The position numbers and the translations under genes are program-made. Positions 7,876-14,953 of a DNA stretch of 51,933 bases are shown here, in pieces. The notes under the pieces were generated by a model. That model saw only the letters and a program-made list of their open reading frames with translations, ran no database searches and had not been told where the DNA came from. The number at the start of each line of letters is the position of its first letter. The first letter of the stretch is position 1. The DNA is from an uncultured Ignavibacteriales bacterium (GTDB lineage: Bacteria; Bacteroidota; Ignavibacteria; Ignavibacteriales; Ignavibacteriaceae): positions 1-51,933 of the forward strand of contig CAIYTF010000040.1 of the NCBI GenBank assembly GCA_903929035.1, in the 5' to 3' direction.

Positions 7876-9330
7876 TTAATATGGATTAACCGGTAAAACA
7901 ACGCTGAACTTTGTCCACTGTCCGTATTTACTCTCAATTTTTAATTCCCCCTGAAAACTTTTCACTATACCGTAACTTACCCATAGACCAAGACCGGTTC
8001 CTTTGCCCTCGGTTTTCGTGGTGAAAAAAGGTTCAAATATTTTAACTTGATTTTCGGGCTTAACACCCGGACCGTTATCTTCAAAAGTGACAACAAACAT
8101 ATCATCGTTATAAGTGCTTGTTGCTTTAATGTAGGCGCGGTCATCAACTTGTGTCCGTGCACGCTTTTCGGTGAGCGCGTCAACAGCATTGATTAGAATG
8201 TTGACAAACACCTGCTGAATCTGATCGGCAACAAGATGAGTTGGCGCGAGGTTTGGGTCAAGTTCTAAAATAAATTCAATGTCTTTGGCTTTTGTACCAA
8301 CCCGAACAATCTCGATGGATTCGCGGACATTCTCGTTAATATCGGTAAGCTTCAATTCATAGTTAGAGGGGCGTGAGAAATCAACGAGGTCTCGGATGAT
8401 TTTCGAAATTCGGGTAATTTGTTTTTTAACTAATTCAAGTTTTTCGCGAATAAACTCATCTTTGGTACGGCGTTGAATAATCTGAACGAGCGCGGAAATT
8501 GAAGCGAGGGGGTTGCCGACTTCGTGAGCAACTCCGGCGGCAAGCGTTCCGATGCTTTCCATTTTTTGCGTGTGGATGAGTTGTTTTTCGAGATTACGCC
8601 GTTCTGAAAGATCACGGTGAAGACCGAAATAACCCACGATATTATTTTCGCTATTAATAATGGGTGAGACAAGGAGCTGTGTATGGAAAGCCTCGCCGGT
8701 TTTTTTCGTGTTTTCAACTTCACCAATCCAAACTTTGCCGGCGGAAATAGTGAGCCACATCTTGTCCCAAAATTTCTTAGAATGCTTCTTCCTGCCGAAA
8801 ATATTCGGGCTTTGCCCGATAAGTTCTTTAGCCGCAAAACCGCTTGCTTTTTCGAAAGCCGGATTCACGTAAATCATTTTCCCGTTAAGATCGGTAATTT
8901 GCAGCGGATTAGCGGTATTTTCGGCAACAAACCGGAATCGAAGTAAATCAATTTCACGCTGTTTTTCTTGGGAAATGTCTTTTAAAATAACAAGCAGGGA
9001 GTACCAAGGTGCTTTTTTTGTTGGACGCTGATTTAGTGAAATATACGCGCAAACCTCAAGGGGCGAATCTTCATTGGTTTCAAGTTTGCATTCAGTAATT
9101 TGCTCGGCGTTGGTCTCAACACACAAATTAACCTTATGTTCAAATTTGAGGACAAATGCCTTGTGCAAGAGTGAATCAAAAACCTGATTACGTAGAAATT
9201 CCTTTGTTTTGCCAATGTATCGTGAAAAGGTATGATTAACCTCAAGAATTACCCTATCTTCTGTTATGATAAAACAAAAATCAGGAAAATGTTCAAAAGC
9301 TCTGAATGAAATTGGTATTTGGCTATTCAC
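7876..9330 (-). CDS. Cytosolic PAS-PAS sensor histidine kinase, NtrB-like partner of the sigma-54 regulator
   Basis: A 484-residue soluble kinase with no membrane segment. Two PAS domains (roughly 10-120 and 130-245) contain characteristic segments such as ITDLNGKMIYVNPAFEKASG and VGYFGLHRDLSERR. The dimerisation/phosphoacceptor domain has His269 in GVAHEVGNPLASIS. The ATPase domain carries NILINAVDAL (N box), FEDNGPGV (G1) and TKTEGKGTGLGLW (G2). The VAHEVGNPLA form is common in NtrB-like kinases that pair with sigma-54 regulators. It is directly followed by such a regulator. The input is likely intracellular (redox, ligand or protein binding), but no cofactor-binding residue can be assigned. 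Confidence 0.93.
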   Translation of the reverse strand: MNSQIPISFRAFEHFPDFCFIITEDRVILEVNHTFSRYIGKTKEFLRNQVFDSLLHKAFVLKFEHKVNLCVETNAEQITECKLETNEDSPLEVCAYISLNQRPTKKAPWYSLLVILKDISQEKQREIDLLRFRFVAENTANPLQITDLNGKMIYVNPAFEKASGFAAKELIGQSPNIFGRKKHSKKFWDKMWLTISAGKVWIGEVENTKKTGEAFHTQLLVSPIINSENNIVGYFGLHRDLSERRNLEKQLIHTQKMESIGTLAAGVAHEVGNPLASISALVQIIQRRTKDEFIREKLELVKKQITRISKIIRDLVDFSRPSNYELKLTDINENVRESIEIVRVGTKAKDIEFILELDPNLAPTHLVADQIQQVFVNILINAVDALTEKRARTQVDDRAYIKATSTYNDDMFVVTFEDNGPGVKPENQVKIFEPFFTTKTEGKGTGLGLWVSYGIVKSFQGELKIESKYGQWTKFSVVLPVNPY

Positions 9331-9393
9331 AAAATTGTCAGTTGGGAAAAATAACGGATTAATAACGCGGTAAAGCTATTACTGGACACAGCC

Positions 9394-11379
9394 TTACTTG
9401 CTTATTATAGGTAATGTAAAAATAAATTTAGACCCCTCGTTCAATTTACTTTCAACATAAATGACCCCGCCATTTTTTTCAACAAACTCCTTGCAGAGTG
9501 TTAAACCCAATCCTGTTCCTTGTTCTCCGGCTGTGCCGCGAGTTGATGAGATTGATTCAATGTTGAACAAGTGTTCTAAGTCTTCTCTTCTGATGCCCAC
9601 ACCCGTGTCTTGAACTGTCACTTCAGCAAAAGAAGCATTCTTCTTTACGGTTAATGTTACTGTGCCGCCTTCCCTTGAAAATTTTATCCCGTTTGATATT
9701 AAATTCCGTAATACTGTTTTTATCATTTCTTCATCTACATAGACATCTAAATTTTCATCAACATCTGCAAGAAGGCTAATATTTTTATTTCTCGATATTG
9801 CTTCATTAACGGATACCGAGAGGCGGACTATCTTCGAAAGATTAATGGCTGCAGGATTGAATATAATTTTTCCGGTTTGGGACTGCGACCAAAATAGTAG
9901 ATTTTGCAGTAACTCATAAGTGTGTTTTCCCGCCTGCTCTATATGATCTATAAACTCCAATCGTTCTTCCGTTGAAAGTGTATCATATTCGCTCTTAAGG
10001 ATGGAAGTAAACCCGAAGATTGCATTGAAAGGATTCTTGAGGTCGTGCGCTATAATGCCAAAGAATTTATCTTTTGCCGCGTTTAACTCCTTCAATTGCT
10101 TGTTTACTTTTTTATTTGAATGGAAACCGAGATAAAGTGCTATGGTAATCAAAATTAACAAAGCAATAATTGCCATCCAATATTTTGTCTGTTTCTCCGC
10201 CATCTCGATATCTTTTTGGAGAATTGCATTTCCTTTTTTATTTTTTTCGTTGTTATAAACGGCCTCCATCTCTTGAATGCCTCTGCCTATTTCACTTTTG
10301 AGCAGCGTGTCTTTCAAATCAGAATATAAACAAGAATATTTTAGCGATGCTTTATAATCATTTTTTAATTCATAAAACGTGCTTAATGATTTATAACAAC
10401 TTAGTTTCAAATAACTGTCATTTTGTTCTTCAGCTATCTGCAGCGATCTTCTGAGATGATTTTCTCCTTTGCTAAATTTACCCAGATTAGCATAGATAAG
10501 ACCAAGGTTTCTTAGTGTTGCCCCCTCTCCTTCAATATTACCAACTCCAAGTGCCAAGTCCATAGACTTCAGATTATATTTAAGTGCTTGCTTGTAGTCT
10601 TTCTGAATAAAGAAAAAACTGCCAATTCCTTTCCAAGTTTCTGCCAATCCTGAATTGTCTCCTGCCGCGATGTATTCTTTTTCCAGTTCAACATATATTT
10701 TATAGGCACTTTCATATCGACCGAGGTCAAAATAGACTTGAGCAATCGCTGCCCACGCGATTAATTGCCCGTGCCGGTCATTCATCTTAACCCTCAAGCT
10801 GTCGGTTAAATTAAAGTATTCCAAAGCTTTGGGGTAGTTTCTTTGACTATGATAAATCCACCCGATGTTAATAGCGCTGTAAGACATTCCTCGTAGGTTT
10901 TGTATTTTCTCAAAAAGCTGCAAGCTGAGAAAAGCGTGCTTTAACGCGAGACCGGAAAAAGATTTGAACCGGTATGTGACACTAATATTATTTTCCGCGT
11001 ATCCCATCTCTGTCGTATCTTTACTTTCCTCCGCGATACCAAGGGCGTTGAGCGAGAAGGTAAGCGATTTATCATAACTTCCAAAGCTGCGGTGAACCAC
11101 GCCCAAGATATTGAGCGATTTTGCCTCAAGACTCTTATTTCCAATTTTTCGTGCAATATCCACGGCTTTCTCGATATACTTCATAGCAACCACAGGATTG
11201 TTGGACCGATACTTAAAACCAAGATCCGTAAGCACAAGAATTTTTGTCGTGTCCGGTTTCGCCTGTAATGTTTGCATTACGCTGTCATAATTAATCTGTG
11301 TAAATACGGGTATAGCACAGACTAAAATCAAAATGAGTGATTTAATAACAAAGCCATAAAAATGGAGCTTTGCAGTCAT
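9394..11379 (-). CDS. TPR-containing membrane sensor histidine kinase
   Basis: From the preferred start at 11379 the product has 661 residues: a signal peptide/anchor (FVIKSLILILVCAIPVFTQ), a periplasmic array of about six TPR units, a coiled region, one membrane helix (YWMAIIALLILITIALYLGF), then a HisKA domain with His near residue 445 (IIAHDLKNPFNAIFGF) and an HATPase domain (NLISNGIKFS, VQDTGVGI, EQGTGLGLTLC). A longer frame to an ATG at 11466 exists, but its start lies in an IS66-derived end and it lacks a ribosome site, whereas AAAGGA precedes the 11379 ATG by nine bases. No receiver domain is present. It is divergent from the TonB-dependent receptor gene, which it may help regulate (inference). 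Confidence 0.9.
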   Translation of the reverse strand: MTAKLHFYGFVIKSLILILVCAIPVFTQINYDSVMQTLQAKPDTTKILVLTDLGFKYRSNNPVVAMKYIEKAVDIARKIGNKSLEAKSLNILGVVHRSFGSYDKSLTFSLNALGIAEESKDTTEMGYAENNISVTYRFKSFSGLALKHAFLSLQLFEKIQNLRGMSYSAINIGWIYHSQRNYPKALEYFNLTDSLRVKMNDRHGQLIAWAAIAQVYFDLGRYESAYKIYVELEKEYIAAGDNSGLAETWKGIGSFFFIQKDYKQALKYNLKSMDLALGVGNIEGEGATLRNLGLIYANLGKFSKGENHLRRSLQIAEEQNDSYLKLSCYKSLSTFYELKNDYKASLKYSCLYSDLKDTLLKSEIGRGIQEMEAVYNNEKNKKGNAILQKDIEMAEKQTKYWMAIIALLILITIALYLGFHSNKKVNKQLKELNAAKDKFFGIIAHDLKNPFNAIFGFTSILKSEYDTLSTEERLEFIDHIEQAGKHTYELLQNLLFWSQSQTGKIIFNPAAINLSKIVRLSVSVNEAISRNKNISLLADVDENLDVYVDEEMIKTVLRNLISNGIKFSREGGTVTLTVKKNASFAEVTVQDTGVGIRREDLEHLFNIESISSTRGTAGEQGTGLGLTLCKEFVEKNGGVIYVESKLNEGSKFIFTLPIISK

Positions 11380-11463
11380 TGAATTAATTCCTTTTACCAA
11401 GGTGATTGAGCCTATTATATATTTTTCGGCATTAGTCTGCCGGAGTATTTGTATCGCTTTGTT

Positions 11464-11557
11464 CATATTGTAAACTTAACTTATACATCGATTATATGCA
11501 AATCATACAATCGATTTTCAAAAATAAGTGTATATTTGTAAGTAGCAGGGTAGTTAG
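11464..11557 (-). mobile_element. Relic of an IS66-type element end
   Basis: About 94 bases align at roughly 70% by eye with 21161-21255, the start-codon-to-terminus region of the IS66-family remnant. Shared landmarks are GTTCATATTGT at the inner side and TTTGTAAGTAGCAGGGTAGTTA near the outer side (TTTGTAAGTGGCTGAGTAGTTAC in the other copy, shown here only to the matched region). The outer end lies 55 bases before the TonB receptor gene. Confidence 0.55.
11530..11540 (+). promoter_or_regulatory. Possible Bacteroidota-type -7 box upstream of the TonB receptor
   Basis: TATATTTG followed by TAAG matches the TANNTTTG -7 consensus known from Bacteroidota and points towards the receptor gene at 11612. 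No convincing TTTG -33 box is visible at the right distance. It lies inside the IS66-derived end. Confidence 0.3.
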
Positions 11558-11611
11558 AAAATTATTATTTAGAAAATATATTTGTTAATCTTTAATAAAA
11601 TGGAGTAAAGA

Positions 11612-14600
11612 ATGATTTATCAGCATACTTTTTTTCGTTCAATACTAATGCTAATTTTTGCATTTTCATTAAAAGCATTCGCGCAGGGCGGTGTTACAAC
11701 AGCTTCTATTTCCGGATTTGTTATGGATGCCTCCGGAAACGGACTCCCGGGTGCAAATGTTATAGCACTTCATAAACCAAGCGGGGTCTCTTTTGGAACA
11801 ACAACACGTATCGATGGAAGATATACTCTCCAAAATGTTCGTGTCGGAGGACCTTATTCAATATCAGTAACTTTTGTTGGCTTTGAAAAATCAATAGCAA
11901 TAATTGATTATCTAAGTTTGGGTCAGTCACTTTCACTTAATTTCAAATTAAGTCAACAAACGGTGCAGACATTAGAAGCAACTGTAATTGGTGAACGCGA
12001 TCCTATTCTGAACTCGGGAAAGACAGGAGCGGCTACCGGCATCTCAGCAGATCAAATTTCAAAACTGCCGAGCATTAACAGAAGTTTTCAGGATTTCTCG
12101 AAACTTTCACCTTTGTTCAGCGGGACAAGTTTAAGTGCCGGAGGCAAAAATAATAAGATGAATAATATTCAGCTTGACGGTACCCAGTACAACGATTTAT
12201 TTGGCTTGGGTGCCACGGGAACTCCTGCAGGACAGGCAAATTCAAACCCGATATCGCTTGATGCTATTCAGGAATTTCAGGTTGTTATTGCTCCTTACGA
12301 TGTTCGCTATGGAGGATTCACCGGCGGCGGAATAAATGCAATCACGCGCAGCGGTACCAATTTGATGAACGGTTCTGTTTACTATTATAACCGTAATGAA
12401 AACTTTGTCGGCAAAAGCCCTGATGATTTCAGGAAAAAATTGAATAATTTTTCCGAATATCAATCAGGCTTTCGTCTTGGCGGACCGGTCATTCAGGATA
12501 AATTATTTTTCTTCGTGAATGCTGAAATAACCAAGCGGCAGGAACCGCTTGACAATGTTTTGTCGAGCAGTGCTTTTGAGTCGGCGGCAACGGCTTTAAA
12601 GCAAGTGTTAATAGATTCATTTAAATATAACCCCGGCGGCTATGGTCCTTATACAACTCAACGTCCAAGTAAAAAATTGTTTCTCAGGTTCGATTACCAT
12701 TTTGCAGAGAATCATAATCTGACATTACGTCACAATTTTATTAGTGCCGATGATGATATTATTACCAGAACCGCTTCGAATTCTTTCACTTTTGACGACC
12801 GCGCTTATAAATTTAGCAACACCACCAATTCGACCGTACTTCAGTTAACCGGCACATTCGGCAACAATATGTCCAATGAAGCTATAGTTGGTTACACCAG
12901 AATACACGACCAACGCGGTGTCAATAGCGCGTTTCCATCAATACGGCTAATAACAGGGTCCCTTTCATCAGGTTCAAGTATTTGGGCAGGAAGCGAGGAG
13001 TATTCAATTGCCAACTTGTTAAAACAGGATATTTTCGAAATCACTGATAATTTTTCGTATTGTATGGATGAACATCTCTTTACGGTCGGAACTCATAACG
13101 AGTTTTTCGCGTTTTCAAATCTTTTTACCCGTAATTATTATGGGCTATACACTTTCGATAGTTTAGCTGCACTAATTAACAAAGCTCCGTATCAGTATGA
13201 ATATCGTTATTCACTTACCGGTGATCCGAAATTTGCTCCAAAAATGAATGTGCGGCAATTTGGCTTCTATGCCCAGGATGAGTGGTCCGGGATAAAAGAC
13301 TTAAAAGTTACATTGGGTATTCGATTTGATATCCCGACATTCCCGACAACTCCAAGTAGCAATGATTCAGTCATCAAGTATTTTGGCGCGCAGAATTTGA
13401 ATACAAGCAAATTACCGAGCGGTAAATTGCTATTTTCCCCGCGCATAGGTTTTAACTACGATATAAATGGTGACAAGTCAATGTTAATTCGCGGCGGTGC
13501 CGGTGTTTTTACCGGTCGTGTTCCGTATGTTTGGATTAGTAATCAATACAGTAATACAGGTGTTGAATTTGCTGACATTTTGCAAAAGAACCCCGGATTT
13601 TTCGTTGCAGATCCATATAATCAGCCGAAGGCAGGCGAAAAGGGCTTAGCTAAAGGTGCAACCACAGAAGTAGATATCACGGATCCTAACTTCAAGATGC
13701 CACAGTTGTTTAGATTAAACTTTGGAGTTGATAAACAATTGCCGATGAATCAGGTTCTTTCAGTTGATGTGTTGTATTCGAAGTCAATTAACGATATGCT
13801 TTATAAAGATTTAAATTTAGGCACTCCAATAGAGTTCCTGCCTGACGGCAGACCAAAATATACTGTACGTGTTGCAAGTTATTTTACACGTTTAATGTTT
13901 TTGACCAATACAAGTAAAGGTTATCAATTCAATATTTCAGGGCAGCTGCAGGGTGAATTAACAAGAAATCTGACATCTAATATTGCATATTCTTACGGTA
14001 TAGCAAAAGATTTGAACAGCGTTCTGGCAACACAGGCAGTATCTCAAATGAGATTTAGCCCCATTTCAGGTTATACTAATGACCCGGCACTAACAACCAG
14101 CGCGTATGAAATCCGGCACAGAATTTTCGCCTCGTTCACATATACTTATGAATTCACCGATAATTCGAGAACATCAATCACGTTATTCTATAATGGTCAA
14201 TCGGGCCGCCCTTTTTCTTATATCTATGGCAATGATGCAAATGGCGATGGCTTTGACGGGAATGACCTTATTTACATTCCGAAAGATGTAAATGATGTTA
14301 TTTTTGTTCCGGGAAAAGTTGATACAAGAACTCCTGCTGAGATAGCTGCTCAGTTCAATGCTTACATTGAGCACGATGCATATTTGAAAGAACATCGCGG
14401 ACAAATTGCGGAGAGAAACGGTGCAAGAGAACCATTCAGGCATCAGCTTGATTTAAGAATTTCCCACGTATTTCCGGAATCGGTTATCTCAATATTAGGG
14501 CGCGGCATCGAGGTTTCGCTTGATATAGTAAATCTTCCAAATCTGCTGAACTCTAAATGGGGATGGGTTAAGTCTGTATCAAGCCAGACGAGTACAATTG

Positions 14601-14731
14601 TTGGTTATAGCGGAGTTGATGCGGAAACAGGAAAGATAAAAATGACCTATACAGATAAACCTGATCCTTATACCAAAGAATCACTTGCTTCCAGATTCCA
14701 AGTTTTATTGGGATTACGTTATAGTTTCTAA
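11612..14731 (+). CDS. TonB-dependent outer-membrane receptor, Oar-like, with carboxypeptidase-regulatory domain
   Basis: A 1039-residue outer-membrane protein. It has a signal peptide (SILMLIFAFSLKAFAQ), a carboxypeptidase-regulatory-like beta-sandwich at about 28-115 (ISGFVMDASGNGLPGANV, then RIDGRYTLQNVRVGGPY), a plug region (about 130-245, including NIQLDGTQYNDLFGLG and YDVRYGGFTGGGINAITRSG) and a long barrel ending RFQVLLGLRYSF, a typical C-terminal aromatic beta signal. This is the Oar-type architecture. The substrate is unknown: no adjacent SusD-like lipoprotein or transport operon is present. The gene stands alone, divergent from the TPR sensor kinase, with a ribosome site (GGAG) before the ATG. 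Confidence 0.93.
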   Translation: MIYQHTFFRSILMLIFAFSLKAFAQGGVTTASISGFVMDASGNGLPGANVIALHKPSGVSFGTTTRIDGRYTLQNVRVGGPYSISVTFVGFEKSIAIIDYLSLGQSLSLNFKLSQQTVQTLEATVIGERDPILNSGKTGAATGISADQISKLPSINRSFQDFSKLSPLFSGTSLSAGGKNNKMNNIQLDGTQYNDLFGLGATGTPAGQANSNPISLDAIQEFQVVIAPYDVRYGGFTGGGINAITRSGTNLMNGSVYYYNRNENFVGKSPDDFRKKLNNFSEYQSGFRLGGPVIQDKLFFFVNAEITKRQEPLDNVLSSSAFESAATALKQVLIDSFKYNPGGYGPYTTQRPSKKLFLRFDYHFAENHNLTLRHNFISADDDIITRTASNSFTFDDRAYKFSNTTNSTVLQLTGTFGNNMSNEAIVGYTRIHDQRGVNSAFPSIRLITGSLSSGSSIWAGSEEYSIANLLKQDIFEITDNFSYCMDEHLFTVGTHNEFFAFSNLFTRNYYGLYTFDSLAALINKAPYQYEYRYSLTGDPKFAPKMNVRQFGFYAQDEWSGIKDLKVTLGIRFDIPTFPTTPSSNDSVIKYFGAQNLNTSKLPSGKLLFSPRIGFNYDINGDKSMLIRGGAGVFTGRVPYVWISNQYSNTGVEFADILQKNPGFFVADPYNQPKAGEKGLAKGATTEVDITDPNFKMPQLFRLNFGVDKQLPMNQVLSVDVLYSKSINDMLYKDLNLGTPIEFLPDGRPKYTVRVASYFTRLMFLTNTSKGYQFNISGQLQGELTRNLTSNIAYSYGIAKDLNSVLATQAVSQMRFSPISGYTNDPALTTSAYEIRHRIFASFTYTYEFTDNSRTSITLFYNGQSGRPFSYIYGNDANGDGFDGNDLIYIPKDVNDVIFVPGKVDTRTPAEIAAQFNAYIEHDAYLKEHRGQIAERNGAREPFRHQLDLRISHVFPESVISILGRGIEVSLDIVNLPNLLNSKWGWVKSVSSQTSTIVGYSGVDAETGKIKMTYTDKPDPYTKESLASRFQVLLGLRYSF

Positions 14732-14778
14732 ATTTTGCATTAGCGGCCATATATGAGATTTTTTGGAAAAACACGCTG

Positions 14779-14814
14779 GCAGCCTGAAAATTTACCCAAA
14801 ACTTTTTTGGCTGC
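14779..14814 (+). other. Weak inverted repeat between the TonB receptor and pyrophosphatase genes
   Basis: GCAGCC near 14779 pairs with GGCTGC at 14809-14814 around an A/T-rich loop that adds a possible AAAA/TTTT extension. There is no U-tract after the stem, so a terminator role is uncertain. Confidence 0.25.
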
Positions 14815-14953
14815 ACACCCAATTCATAATTTCATAAAGTTAACGTGAAAGTTTGGTATTTTTTGTATTTTAAACATTGTATATTTTTATCTTAGAGATG
14901 TTTCTTTAAGTTAAATAATTATTCTTTTTCATTATAAATAAGGCATAATCATT

